DNA of 64,000 nt from NCBI GenBank assembly GCA_038396625.1, contig CP121688.1, positions 682,001-746,000 on the forward strand, read 5' to 3'. Positions within the stretch are counted from its first letter, which is position 1. Every line of letters begins with the position of its first letter. The notes beneath the pieces were generated by a model. It searched no databases and was not told the origin of the DNA. It saw only the letters and a list, made by a program, of their open reading frames with translations. This stretch comes from G038396625 sp038396625 (GTDB lineage: Bacteria > Bacillota > Clostridia > Peptostreptococcales > Thermotaleaceae). Positions 9,037 through 18,126 of this stretch are shown piece by piece. A program made the translations under genes and the position numbers.

Positions 9037-10050
9037 GTGCTAGACAATGCGTCTATATTAATTACAGGAGGTACAGGCTCCTTTGGTAAGAAGTTTATTG
9101 AAATGATTTTTGAAAAGTATAATCCCCATCGAGTTGTTATTTACTCTAGGGATGAATATAAACAATATGTTGTTAAAGATATGTTTGAAAAAAAGTTGAC
9201 AGCAGAACAAATGGGAAAGTTACGTTTTTTTATTGGGGATGTACGAGATAAAGATCGATTATATAGAGCATTTAAAGGAATTGATTATGTTATTCACGCT
9301 GCAGCTATGAAACAAGTCCCTGCATGCGAATATAATCCATTTGAAGCAATAAAGACGAATATCCATGGTGCACAAAATATTGTAGACGCAGCTATTGACC
9401 GAGGTGTAAAAAAAGTAGTTGCTTTATCAACGGATAAAGCAGTCAATCCAATAAACTTGTATGGGGGTACGAAGTTAGTATCTGATAAACTTTTTATTTC
9501 AGGCAATGCCTATGCAGGAGAAAATGGTACGATCTTTTCAGTAGTCCGATATGGTAATGTGGCGGGCAGTAGAGGATCAGTGATTCCATTTTTTAAGGGA
9601 ATAATCGATAAAGGAGAAAAAGAACTTCCGATTACAGATTTTCGGATGACTAGATTCTGGATTACCTTAGAGGAAGGAGTAGAACTTGTTTTTAAAGCAT
9701 TGAAAGAATCTAGAGGCGGAGAGACTTATATATCAAAAATCCCTTCTTTTAAAATTACTGACCTTGCAAAAGCAATGCTACCGGAATGTAATTTAAAAGA
9801 AATTGGTATCCGTGAAGGAGAAAAGCTTCATGAAGTAATGATTACAAGAGATGATTCAAGAAGTACTTATGAGTATGAACAGCATTATATTATATACCCA
9901 AATTTTGATTGGTGGAATCAAGAACGACATTTTACTGATGGAGGTAAATTAATTCAAGAGGGCTTCGAATACAATTCAGAAACCAATATAGAATGGTTAG
10001 ATATACAAATGTTGAAAAGTAGACTTGAAGAATTGAGTCTAGAGAACTAG
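9037..10050 (+). CDS. pseB: UDP-GlcNAc 4,6-dehydratase (inverting), PseB
   Basis: First step of CMP-pseudaminic acid synthesis: it converts UDP-GlcNAc to the 4-keto-6-deoxy-L-arabino sugar with NADP. The Rossmann motif ILITGGTGSFGKKF is near the N-terminus. The catalytic region shows AAAMKQVPACEYNPFEAIKTN, with lysine and aspartate acting in place of the usual Tyr-Lys dyad, plus NLYGGTKL. I prefer the GTG at 9037, giving MLDNASILITGG, because GGGTGATC before it matches the extended anti-Shine-Dalgarno; GTG 9028 would lie inside that site. About 337 residues, the normal length. Confidence 0.95.
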   Translation: MLDNASILITGGTGSFGKKFIEMIFEKYNPHRVVIYSRDEYKQYVVKDMFEKKLTAEQMGKLRFFIGDVRDKDRLYRAFKGIDYVIHAAAMKQVPACEYNPFEAIKTNIHGAQNIVDAAIDRGVKKVVALSTDKAVNPINLYGGTKLVSDKLFISGNAYAGENGTIFSVVRYGNVAGSRGSVIPFFKGIIDKGEKELPITDFRMTRFWITLEEGVELVFKALKESRGGETYISKIPSFKITDLAKAMLPECNLKEIGIREGEKLHEVMITRDDSRSTYEYEQHYIIYPNFDWWNQERHFTDGGKLIQEGFEYNSETNIEWLDIQMLKSRLEELSLEN

Positions 10051-10135
10051 CAATATTATGGATATTAGTATCAGTTTTTTAACAATTAAAGTGTTATGGA
10101 ATAGAAAAAATATAAATTTGGGGGATTAGTATAGT

Positions 10136-11521
10136 ATGAAAGTATTACTCATTAATATTTCTTTAAGATTCGATTCACCAACATTATTGCCACCGGTAGG
10201 AATTGGTTATATTGCAACATCAATTCATAAAGCAGGATATGAACTGGAAATTTTAGATATTGATGCCCATAGATATACAGATGATGAAATCGCAGAGATA
10301 TTAAGATTATCTTCATATGATGTTGTTGCCATGGGGTGTATTGTAACAGGGTATAAAACTGTGAAAAAATTATGTACAATGATTAAACAGGTTAGAGATG
10401 TGCCAATAATAGTAGGAAATTCTGTAGGAGATTCTATACCTAAAATACTACTTAATCATACAGAAACCGATATAGTAGTGGTAGGGGAAGGGGATATTAC
10501 TAATATCCAAGTCTTAAAAGCAATAGAAGAAAAACGAGATTTATCTACTGTAGAAGGAATTGTTTTTAAAAGAGATGGGGAAATTGTATATACCCCTAAG
10601 AGAAAATCAATTGAAAATATTGATGATCTTCCTTTCGTTAACTGGTCTTTATTTGATATTGAAAAATATATTGAAAAAAGTAAAGTATATATTAATGAAC
10701 CCTATCCTGTTTCCTATGAAGAAGTTCGTTCATTACCCATTAATACGGCTAGAGGGTGTGCGTTTAATTGTACGTTTTGTTATCACGTATTTAAAAAGGA
10801 TAGATATCGGACAAGATCACCTCAATCAATATGTGAAGAAATTAAAATATTAAAAGAAAAATATCAGATTAATTATGTCAATTTTTTTGATGAATTAACA
10901 TTCTATTCATTAAAGCAATGTGAAGAATTTGCAGATGTACTTATAGAAAATAATATTGATGTAGCATGGAAGGCTTCTTGTAGAGGCAACTTATTTAAGA
11001 AAAAAGATTTAGACATTGTGAGAAAATTGAAACAAGCTGGATGTGTAGGTTTAGGATATTCCCTAGAATCTGCTAATGAAGAAATTTTAAGGGCCATGAA
11101 CAAAAAGTTAAAGGTAGAGGATTTCATTGAACAAACAAGAGTTTTAAGAGAGGCAGGATTAGCGGTATGGACAAGCTTAGTGATTGGGTATCCGCAGGAG
11201 ACTGAGGAAAGTATACAACAGACTTTTGATTGCTGCTATGAGGCTGATATATATCCAAGTGTAGGTTATCTTGTACCATTACCGGGAACCCCGGTATATG
11301 AGTATGCTAGAAAAGTGGGAACAATAACAAATGAGGAACAATATCTCCTTGATGCAGGAGATCGCCAAGACTTTAAAGTCAATCTAACTTCTTTGGAGCC
11401 TAGTAGGATTGAAGAATTAGTAAAAGCAAATCTAAAAAGAATATCAGATAAATTACAATTAGGTTTAGAAGATGAAAAATTAATCAAAACAGGACATTAT
11501 AAACACAAAACAGAAAAATAA
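10136..11521 (+). CDS. B12-binding radical SAM protein
   Basis: 461 residues. Residues 1-140 form a cobalamin-binding-like domain (LPPVGIGYIATSIHKAG, then VVVGEGD). A radical SAM domain follows with the cluster motif GCAFNCTFC (Cys208, Cys212, Cys215) and SLVIGYPQET. This architecture is that of class B cobalamin-dependent radical SAM enzymes, many of which methylate unactivated carbons, while others catalyse rearrangements. It lies between pseB and pseF in the same orientation, so it may modify the nonulosonic acid or its precursor. It is not part of the known six-enzyme pathway; substrate unknown. GGGGGA precedes the ATG, and an 85-base gap separates it from pseB. Confidence 0.88.
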   Translation: MKVLLINISLRFDSPTLLPPVGIGYIATSIHKAGYELEILDIDAHRYTDDEIAEILRLSSYDVVAMGCIVTGYKTVKKLCTMIKQVRDVPIIVGNSVGDSIPKILLNHTETDIVVVGEGDITNIQVLKAIEEKRDLSTVEGIVFKRDGEIVYTPKRKSIENIDDLPFVNWSLFDIEKYIEKSKVYINEPYPVSYEEVRSLPINTARGCAFNCTFCYHVFKKDRYRTRSPQSICEEIKILKEKYQINYVNFFDELTFYSLKQCEEFADVLIENNIDVAWKASCRGNLFKKKDLDIVRKLKQAGCVGLGYSLESANEEILRAMNKKLKVEDFIEQTRVLREAGLAVWTSLVIGYPQETEESIQQTFDCCYEADIYPSVGYLVPLPGTPVYEYARKVGTITNEEQYLLDAGDRQDFKVNLTSLEPSRIEELVKANLKRISDKLQLGLEDEKLIKTGHYKHKTEK

Positions 11522-11557
11522 TCTATGGATTTATTAACTTTATAGAAGGTGATCAGA

Positions 11558-12295
11558 GTGAGAAATATAGTTGCTATCATACAAGCACGAATGGGATCAA
11601 CTCGTTTAGAAGGAAAAGTAATGAAATCACTTCAAGGGAAGACTGTTCTTTCACATGATATTGAAAGAATCAAACAATCAAAGTTGATAGATGAAATCAT
11701 CATTGCTACAACAACTTTAGAGAGAGACAATATAATTGTAGAAGAGGCTATTCGCAATAGTGTGAAATTTTTCCGTGGCAGTGAAGATGACGTTTTAGAG
11801 AGATATTATCTTGCAGCAAAGGAGAATAATGCAGGTATAATTGTTAGATTAACATCTGACTGTCCTCTGATAGACCCTCATTTGATAGATGAAATGATCA
11901 GTTATTATTTAAATCATGAATTTGATTTGGTCACTAATGGAGGAGAAGAAAAGTATAGGACTTATCCCAGGGGATTAGATACTGAAGTCTTTTCCATGGA
12001 ATCATTGGAAAAAGCATACCTAGAAGCAAAGCAAAAATATCAAAGAGAACACGTGACTCCATATATTTATGAAAACAGCAAAAGTGTATTTTATTATAAA
12101 AATAATATAGATTATTCTCATTATAGATGGACACTTGATACCAATGAGGATTTTGAACTTATTAACGAAATATATAAAAGGCTTTATAAGGGTAAACATG
12201 ATTTTTATCTTAAAGAGGTTTTAGAACTTTTTAATATAGATCAATCTTTATATGAGATAAATAAAGAGGTTAAACAAAAACCAACATCAAATTAA
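11558..12295 (+). CDS. pseF: Pseudaminic acid cytidylyltransferase, PseF
   Basis: Activates pseudaminic acid with CTP to give CMP-pseudaminic acid, the donor for Maf-type transferases. The N-terminal nucleotide-binding motif IIQARMGSTRLEGKVM is typical of the PseF/SpsF group. TSDCPLIDPHLIDEMI carries the metal-binding acidic residues. GTG 11558 is preferred because GAAGGTGATC directly before it is an extended ribosome binding site; GTG 11549 lies inside it. 245 residues, near the usual length. It is in the operon with pseH, 19 bases downstream. Confidence 0.9.
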   Translation: MRNIVAIIQARMGSTRLEGKVMKSLQGKTVLSHDIERIKQSKLIDEIIIATTTLERDNIIVEEAIRNSVKFFRGSEDDVLERYYLAAKENNAGIIVRLTSDCPLIDPHLIDEMISYYLNHEFDLVTNGGEEKYRTYPRGLDTEVFSMESLEKAYLEAKQKYQREHVTPYIYENSKSVFYYKNNIDYSHYRWTLDTNEDFELINEIYKRLYKGKHDFYLKEVLELFNIDQSLYEINKEVKQKPTSN

Positions 12296-12314
12296 CGTGT
12301 AGAGGAAACAATTT

Positions 12315-12767
12315 ATGAAAATATCTTTAGAGAAAGCAGATTTTTCACATTTGAGCTTAGTTTATGTTTGGGCAAATGATCCACAAACAAGGAAGAGTTC
12401 TTTTAATACAGAAGAAATTAGTCTTGAGGATCATACAAAATGGTATACAGAGAAGATGGAATCTAGTACCTGTGAAATACTAATTATGTATACCGATGAA
12501 ATTCCTGTTGGGCAGATAAGAGCGGAATATGAAGTAGATCATCTCTTGATTTCATATAGCATTGATAAAACTTACAGAGGCCAAGGCTATGGGAAGTTGC
12601 TTCTAAAACTATTTGAAGAATACATTATGACAGAGAAAGATCTGAAGACGACAATCGTTGGTAAAGTTAAATATGATAATATCCCCTCTATAAAAGCATT
12701 TGAAGCAAATGGATATGTAAGACAGGAGTATGAAGATCATATTGTTTTTGCAAAATCTTTGAAGTAA
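12315..12767 (+). CDS. pseH: UDP-4-amino-4,6-dideoxy-L-AltNAc N-acetyltransferase, PseH
   Basis: 150-residue GNAT acetyltransferase that acetylates the 4-amino group made by PseC. The acetyl-CoA-binding motif A is YRGQGYGKLLLKLF (residues about 93-106), and the N-terminal VYVWANDPQTRKSSFNTEEI segment is typical of PseH, where substrate-recognition residues lie. KYDNIPSIKAFEANGY is the GNAT motif B region. It sits between pseF and pseI in the same operon. Assignment is firm from family and context. Confidence 0.9.
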   Translation: MKISLEKADFSHLSLVYVWANDPQTRKSSFNTEEISLEDHTKWYTEKMESSTCEILIMYTDEIPVGQIRAEYEVDHLLISYSIDKTYRGQGYGKLLLKLFEEYIMTEKDLKTTIVGKVKYDNIPSIKAFEANGYVRQEYEDHIVFAKSLK

Positions 12768-12794
12768 AATTCGTAGAAGCTGGAGGTGAAGTCA

Positions 12795-13847
12795 TTGAAC
12801 AAAACAATTAAAATTAACAAAGACCATTCAATAGGAGACTCAATGCCGACATATATTATAGCCGAAATGTCGGCTAACCATGCAGGAGAGTTGGACAGAG
12901 CATTAGAGATTGTACACGCTGCCAAAGAAAGTGGAGCAGATTGTGTTAAAATTCAGACCTATACAGCAGATACATTGACAATAGACTCTAATAAAAGATA
13001 TTTTCAAATCAACAAGGGAACTTGGACTGGTGAAAATCTATACAGATTATATGAAAAAGCCTATACTCCTTGGGATTGGCAAGGTAGAATAAAAGAAGAA
13101 GCGGAGAAAATAGGATTGGATTTTCTGTCGACTCCATTTGACTATACTGCTGTAGATTTCCTTGAGGATCTAGGGGTTGAGTTTTATAAAATTGCCTCCT
13201 TTGAACTTGTAGATATTCCATTGATAAAATACATTGCGTCTAAAGGAAAACCAATTATTATGTCTACTGGTATAGGAACCCTAGGAGAAATCGAGTATGC
13301 AGTTAATGTCATCAAAAATGCAGATAATCAAAATCTTTGTATATTAAAATGTTCAAGTGCCTATCCTGCTATACCAGAGGATATGAATTTAAGAACAATA
13401 CAAAACCTAAAGGATATTTTCAAAGTTCCTGTGGGACTATCAGACCATTCAATGGGATCAATAGGAGCAGTGACAGCAGTGGCAGTGGGTGCTAATGTGA
13501 TAGAAAAGCATTTTTGTATTAGCAGGGAGATTGAAAATCCTGATTCATCCTTCTCTATGGAACCACATGAGTTTAAGCAGATGGTGAAGGATATCAGAAG
13601 TACTGAAAAGGCTTTGGGTACAGTATCTTATGAAGTTTCTAAAAAAGAAGAGGAAAGTAGAATTTTTAGAAAATCTATTTTTGTTGTAAAGAATATACTC
13701 AAAGGTGAAGTTTTAACAAAAGAAAATATTAGAGTGATCCGACCAGGTTATGGATTAGAACCTAAATATTTTGAAGATGTATTAGGCAAAGTTGCAACCA
13801 AAGATATTGAAGAGGGAGAACCTTTACATTGGAGTATGTTTATGTAA
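12795..13847 (+). CDS. pseI: Pseudaminic acid synthase, PseI
   Basis: NeuB-type synthase that condenses 2,4-diacetamido-2,4,6-trideoxy-altrose with phosphoenolpyruvate. The TIM-barrel N-terminal domain shows IIAEMSANHAGELDRAL and GADCVKIQTYTADTLT, the metal-binding GLSDHSMG, and VIEKHFC. A C-terminal SAF (antifreeze-like) domain begins at about residue 285 (FRKSIFVVKNILKGEVL). I chose TTG 12795 because GGAGGTGA ends 5 bases before it; GTG 12786 falls within that site. 350 residues matches the family. Confidence 0.95.
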   Translation: MNKTIKINKDHSIGDSMPTYIIAEMSANHAGELDRALEIVHAAKESGADCVKIQTYTADTLTIDSNKRYFQINKGTWTGENLYRLYEKAYTPWDWQGRIKEEAEKIGLDFLSTPFDYTAVDFLEDLGVEFYKIASFELVDIPLIKYIASKGKPIIMSTGIGTLGEIEYAVNVIKNADNQNLCILKCSSAYPAIPEDMNLRTIQNLKDIFKVPVGLSDHSMGSIGAVTAVAVGANVIEKHFCISREIENPDSSFSMEPHEFKQMVKDIRSTEKALGTVSYEVSKKEEESRIFRKSIFVVKNILKGEVLTKENIRVIRPGYGLEPKYFEDVLGKVATKDIEEGEPLHWSMFM

Positions 13848-13859
13848 GAGGACGAGTAT

Positions 13860-14948
13860 ATGGATAAAAAAGTTTTTATACGAGTAGATGGAAGTTCACT
13901 AATAGGTATGGGACATATTATGAGATGTATAACTCTTGCAAAAGAGCTACTGATGTTAGGATTAAGACCAATTTTCATTAGTAGTTATCATCTAGGAATT
14001 GAAAGACTAAAAGAAGAAAATTTCGAAGTGATAGAAACACAAAATAATCAAGAAGAAGGCTTTTATAGTAATGATTTAGTAAGATTAGAAAGAGAGAGTC
14101 ATAATTTAAATAAATTGATCAATGAATATGGGATAGAGATCCTCATAGTAGATACTTACAATGTGTGTAAGGATTATTTTATTAAACTAAAAAACAATAT
14201 AAGTAAATTAATATATATAGATGATTTAAATAGTTTTCCATATTCCGTAGACTATATAGTCAATGGAAACTATAATGCAGATAAAATACATTATACCAAG
14301 TACTTTCCTCATACAGAGCTTTTATTGGGAAATAAATACACCCTGATGAGGAAAGAGTTTAGGAATATACCTAGATGCAAGGTTAAACAAAAGATAGAAA
14401 GTGTAATGATTACCACAGGAAGTACAGATAATTTCTTGCTTTCTGAGAAATTTCTAATAACGTTACTTTCTCAATACGATGATCTTAAAATAAACATAGT
14501 AGTAGGAAAAGGATATAAAAATATTGATAAGCTTATTTACTATAAATGTCAGAATAATAATATAAGACTGTATTCAAACGAGAGAACTATCTGTAATGAG
14601 TATGGAGATATAGAATATAAAAGTATGTCTTCAATTATGATGATTTCGGATATTGCATTTTCAGCTGGTGGGAGTACTTTATATGAATTAATGGCGTGTG
14701 GAATTCCAACTATCGGATTTATCATAGCTGAGAATCAACAAGGAATTGTAAATTCCCTTGCTACAGATGGATATATCTTAAATTTAGGATGGTATATAGA
14801 TATAACTAAGGAAAAGATAATAAGCGAATTTGATAAGTTATATAAATCATACGAAACTAGAAAGTTTATGGAAGAAAGATCTCGCTCTCTTGTGGATGGG
14901 AGAGGTGCAGAGAGAGTCGCTAAAATCATAAAAGATATAATGCAGTAA
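13860..14948 (+). CDS. pseG: UDP-2,4-diacetamido-trideoxy-altropyranose hydrolase, PseG
   Basis: 362-residue GT-B-fold hydrolase that removes UDP to release the free trideoxy sugar used by PseI. The N-terminus FIRVDGSSLIGMGHIMRC is diagnostic (the GxGHxxRC motif with catalytic His). AFSAGGSTLYELMACGIP is the C-terminal nucleotide-binding region. It begins 12 bases after pseI. Its GC content is even lower than that of its neighbours, as is common for nonulosonic acid genes that move between genomes. Confidence 0.92.
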   Translation: MDKKVFIRVDGSSLIGMGHIMRCITLAKELLMLGLRPIFISSYHLGIERLKEENFEVIETQNNQEEGFYSNDLVRLERESHNLNKLINEYGIEILIVDTYNVCKDYFIKLKNNISKLIYIDDLNSFPYSVDYIVNGNYNADKIHYTKYFPHTELLLGNKYTLMRKEFRNIPRCKVKQKIESVMITTGSTDNFLLSEKFLITLLSQYDDLKINIVVGKGYKNIDKLIYYKCQNNNIRLYSNERTICNEYGDIEYKSMSSIMMISDIAFSAGGSTLYELMACGIPTIGFIIAENQQGIVNSLATDGYILNLGWYIDITKEKIISEFDKLYKSYETRKFMEERSRSLVDGRGAERVAKIIKDIMQ

Positions 14949-14984
14949 AAGGCCATTTTATAACCTATTTAAAGAGGTGAGCGT

Positions 14985-16178
14985 ATGGAGAAGAAACTAG
15001 CAATCAATGGGGGTGTTCCTGTAAGAAACAAACTTTTACCCTATGGACAGCAGTGGATCGATGAAGAAGATATCCACGCTGTAGTATCAACATTGAAAAG
15101 TGATTACTTAACTACGGGGCCAAAAGTGAAAGAGTTTGAAGAAATGGTTGCGAACTATCTAGGGGCTAAATATGCGGTGGCTATTTCTAATGGCACAGCA
15201 GCATTGCATGCAGCATGCTTTGCTGCTGGTATTACAGAGGGAGATGAAGTCATCACTACGCCTCTTACCTTTGCAGCATCTGCGAATTGTGTGCTATATC
15301 AAGGCGGCAAACCTGTTTTTGCAGATATAGACCCTATTACGTATAATATAGACCCGGTGAGTATTGAAAAGAAAATAACCAATCGAACCAAAGCAATTAT
15401 TCCAGTAGATTTTACTGGACAACCTGTGGATATGGACAAAATTCTTGAAATTGCAGAAAAACACAATTTAATTGTTATAGCAGATGCCGCCCATTCTCTA
15501 GGAGCAGAATACAAAGGTAAAAACGTTGGAACCTTGGCTCATATGACAGAACTTAGTTTTCATCCAGTAAAGCATATTACTACTGCAGAAGGCGGGATGA
15601 TCATAACGGATGATAAAGAACTATATGATCGATTGCAGCTTTTCCGTACCCATGGTATTACAAGAGATGAGAAACTAATGACCTATAACGAAGGTCCATG
15701 GTATTATGAGCAGTTAGAGTTAGGATATAACTATAGGATTACAGATGTACAGTGTGTCCTAGGAATCAGTCAAATGAATAAGATAGATAAATTTATTCAT
15801 AGAAGAAGAGAGATTGCTCAAATGTATAATGAAGCATTTGCTTCTCTAGAAGAGATAAAAATACCATATCAGCAAGAATATACGAATTCAAGCTGGCATC
15901 TATATGTTATCCAATTAGACCTTGAAAAATTATCTGTTGGTCGTAGGGAAATCTTTGAAGCACTAAAATCTGAGAACATTGGAGTAAATGTGCACTATAT
16001 ACCAACTTATTACTTTCCATACTATCAGAAACTAGGATATAAAAAAGGAATATGTCCAAATGTAGAATGGTTGTATGAAAGGATCATTACCTTACCTCTA
16101 TTCCCTAAAATGACAGATCAGGATGTAGAGGATGTGATATCTGCTGTATATAAAGTTATCAATTACTATAAAAGATAG
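14985..16178 (+). CDS. pseC: UDP-4-amino-4,6-dideoxy-AltNAc transaminase, PseC
   Basis: PLP-dependent DegT/DnrJ/EryC1 aminotransferase, 397 residues, adding the 4-amino group to the PseB product with glutamate as donor. FHPVKHITTAEGGM carries the PLP-binding lysine, VAISNGTAALHAA the phosphate-binding loop, and IADAAHSLGAEYKG the conserved Asp. GAGGTGAG precedes the ATG. With pseB, H, G, I and F this completes the known CMP-pseudaminic acid pathway. It is the last gene of the island; the next gene starts 70 bases later. Confidence 0.94.
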   Translation: MEKKLAINGGVPVRNKLLPYGQQWIDEEDIHAVVSTLKSDYLTTGPKVKEFEEMVANYLGAKYAVAISNGTAALHAACFAAGITEGDEVITTPLTFAASANCVLYQGGKPVFADIDPITYNIDPVSIEKKITNRTKAIIPVDFTGQPVDMDKILEIAEKHNLIVIADAAHSLGAEYKGKNVGTLAHMTELSFHPVKHITTAEGGMIITDDKELYDRLQLFRTHGITRDEKLMTYNEGPWYYEQLELGYNYRITDVQCVLGISQMNKIDKFIHRRREIAQMYNEAFASLEEIKIPYQQEYTNSSWHLYVIQLDLEKLSVGRREIFEALKSENIGVNVHYIPTYYFPYYQKLGYKKGICPNVEWLYERIITLPLFPKMTDQDVEDVISAVYKVINYYKR

Positions 16179-16248
16179 GTTAAATGAAATAAAACAATTA
16201 AGTAATGATATTCGAATATCTATAAACAGGTGAAAAGAGGAATATGTC

Positions 16249-16617
16249 ATGGAGAAATATATTGAAGTGATCAATCGAATTTTCGAACTCCTAGAAACTG
16301 TACAAGAGGGGCTTGGGTATGTAAATATTCAAATGGAGGAACTAAGACACGAAGAAGCCCTTGATATGATTAATGATGTATTAGACGGAATGGAGAGTAT
16401 AGAAAATGCCCTAGAACCAATGATGGAGCATTTATCGGAGAACACAATAAAAGAACTATCCTTAGAAGTAAGAAAACAATTGCAGACAGCACTAAAATAT
16501 TATGAAGAAGAAAAGATGGAAAGCTTTGTTGAGGCGAATAAGAATAATCTTATTCCTATGTTTATAAGATGGAAAGAAGAGATCCATAGGGTACTAAGAC
16601 CCTATGTGCTTTCATAG
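16249..16617 (+). CDS. Small helical protein of unknown function
   Basis: 122 residues, acidic, predicted almost entirely helical, with no membrane segment or cysteines. The pattern (long amphipathic helices, ELRHEEALDMINDVLDGMESIENALEPMMEHL) resembles small chaperone-like or four-helix proteins often seen in clostridial flagellar clusters, but I cannot name the family with certainty. AAGAGGAA precedes the ATG. It is in the same orientation as the glycosylation operon and may be its last gene. Confidence 0.75.
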   Translation: MEKYIEVINRIFELLETVQEGLGYVNIQMEELRHEEALDMINDVLDGMESIENALEPMMEHLSENTIKELSLEVRKQLQTALKYYEEEKMESFVEANKNNLIPMFIRWKEEIHRVLRPYVLS

Positions 16618-16734
16618 GAATTTAATCTTGCAATAATATAGCTACTATTCGTAAGAAATATTATGCCATAGAGAAGGAAAAGTTATAGGGGTAGAGCATT
16701 ACATAGGAGTGTACTAAGCTTATTCAGCTTAAAG

Positions 16735-17039
16735 ATGACTATACCGAAAATAAGAGAAATTTTTTTTGCAAATAGGTGTAAGATTCTGCTAGATGCGCTA
16801 GGTGCAGAAGAATCTTATACAGGTACAATCGGTTGGGCTGATGCCGATGGGGTGCAGAGTTGAAATGGAGAATTGTTAGTTTTAAAGAAGAAATAAATGG
16901 TAGATTAACGAAGATAGAACTATCCCAGGAGGAATTAAAAGATAAAGTTTCAGAAGCTTTTGAAGCAACAGATACCCTTGCAGAGACTAATGATCGACAA
17001 CATGAGGAAATTATGAGAGAAATTAAGGGGGATAGTTGA
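16735..17039 (+). pseudogene. Frameshifted small gene
   Basis: Two short frames meet at 16860-16863. The first runs from ATG 16735 (MTIPKIREIFFANRCKILLD...) to TGA 16861. The second runs from 16860 to TGA 17039 (…SFKEEINGRLTKIELSQEELK…), with a coding-like helical composition. Adding one base in the GGGG run at 16849-16852 fuses them into one frame of about 102 codons. I do not recognise the product. It could be a decayed gene, a homopolymer sequencing error, or two overlapping small genes. No good ribosome binding site precedes 16735. Confidence 0.5.
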
Positions 17040-17179
17040 ATTTAGGTATTTTGTTCAAGTTTAAGAACTTTCTCACGTAGAGTTTTAAAATTGCATCTAC
17101 CATTATTATATATATGCACATGGAAGTAGTAATTCTGTTCCTATGCTTTCAAAATATTAGATAGAAAGGAGTTGATATC

Positions 17180-17377
17180 ATGGATATAGCAGCACTATCA
17201 ATGGGGCTAAGTCAAATGAAAGTAGCCCAGCAAGCTAGCTTTTCTGTCATGAAGATGGCAATGGATACTGCAAAGGGACAAACAGCAGATCTGACCCAAA
17301 TGATGGAGGCAAATACGAAAATGCTAGAGCAATCCGTCAATCCTCATTTAGGAGGAAGTATCGACATGAGACTATAA
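17180..17377 (+). CDS. YjfB-family putative motility protein
   Basis: 65 residues of the YjfB family, small proteins often found in flagellar clusters and sigma-D regulons of Firmicutes. MDIAALSMGLSQMKVAQQAS and the GxxxDLTQMMEANTKMLEQSVNPHLGGSIDMRL style ending are characteristic. AAAGGAG precedes the ATG. Function unknown. It is followed 20 bases later by a coiled-coil protein. Confidence 0.85.
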   Translation: MDIAALSMGLSQMKVAQQASFSVMKMAMDTAKGQTADLTQMMEANTKMLEQSVNPHLGGSIDMRL

Positions 17378-17397
17378 ATAAAAAAAGAGATGATAAG

Positions 17398-17628
17398 ATG
17401 ACAGCGCAAGAGCAGAGAAAGCATCTAGAAGAACAGCTGGAAAAAGTCAAACAGCGGCTACAGCTTTTAGACATGATGGAAGAGAAACTCATTCAGATGA
17501 AGCAGCTGGCACAAAAACGAATCGAGAAAGACGTAACTGTGGAACAAATTCAAAAGATGAATGATCAAGTGAGAAATCTAGAAAAACAGGTGAGGCTTTT
17601 GGACAGTGAAAGTACAAAGCTGTCTTAG
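17398..17628 (+). CDS. Small coiled-coil protein
   Basis: 76 residues, charged and almost entirely heptad-like (EEQLEKVKQRLQLLDMMEEKLIQMKQLAQ region), so a short coiled coil is likely. There is no signal or membrane segment and I do not recognise a family. It starts 20 bases after the YjfB-like gene and is probably co-transcribed with it. Confidence 0.7.
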   Translation: MTAQEQRKHLEEQLEKVKQRLQLLDMMEEKLIQMKQLAQKRIEKDVTVEQIQKMNDQVRNLEKQVRLLDSESTKLS

Positions 17629-17653
17629 GTGAAAATATAATTCCTAGTTCATC

Positions 17654-17677
17654 AAAGATCCTAAGCAGGATCTTTTT
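17654..17677 (+). terminator. Possible terminator after the coiled-coil gene
   Basis: AAAGATCC/GGATCTTT (17654-17661 and 17668-17675) with loop TAAGCA, followed by TTCTTT. It also falls inside the open frame leading into the next protein, so it might be coding. Confidence 0.45.
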
Positions 17678-17690
17678 CTTTACTGCAATA

Positions 17691-18032
17691 TTGTTCCTGC
17701 TGTGGCTATGGATAGTCCTGTTGGTGTTCTTGACTAAGAGCTATAGATATAAAATAGGAAAAGAGTTAGAAGTATTAACCGATTTAAATTTATATAATGA
17801 ATTCAAAAAAAATAAAAATAAGGAATATATAATGATTGCACAACTTATGCAACAGATGGACAATTTTACTGCGAAATATCCAAGAATAAAAAACTTCTTA
17901 TGGGAGTTATGGGCTTATGGGTTTGAAATAGGCCCTAGTGAACATGCCGTAGAAGATGAAGAAGTCAACAGGAATATAAAAGAAAAAATAAAGCTGATAG
18001 ATCTTTTACTTGGGACCCATTATTGGAATTAG
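17691..18032 (+). CDS. Small membrane-anchored protein, start uncertain
   Basis: 113 residues from TTG 17691, with a hydrophobic N-terminal helix (FLLWLWIVLLVFLTKSY) followed by a soluble domain. TTG 17691 has no ribosome binding site. The same frame is open back to an ATT at 17640, which has AGGTGA (17627-17632) 7 bases before it and would give a longer membrane segment. Either an ATT start is used or an original ATG has been lost. Family not recognised. No obvious partner besides the flagellar context. Confidence 0.55.
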   Translation: MFLLWLWIVLLVFLTKSYRYKIGKELEVLTDLNLYNEFKKNKNKEYIMIAQLMQQMDNFTAKYPRIKNFLWELWAYGFEIGPSEHAVEDEEVNRNIKEKIKLIDLLLGTHYWN

Positions 18033-18126
18033 TAATAGTGGGAACCCTGCTTATTGATACGGATGGTACATACCAAATTGTAGGATGAAAAAAACAACTC
18101 CATCCCTGTGCTTTCCACCATCTATT

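Noticed and set aside
10560..10853. Second frame within the radical SAM gene
   Set aside because: No ribosome binding site or known motifs; the main frame contains the full enzyme.
16729..16750. Sigma-28 promoter at TTAAAG...ACCGAAAA
   Set aside because: Spacing between TAAA and CCGA is about ten bases, too short.
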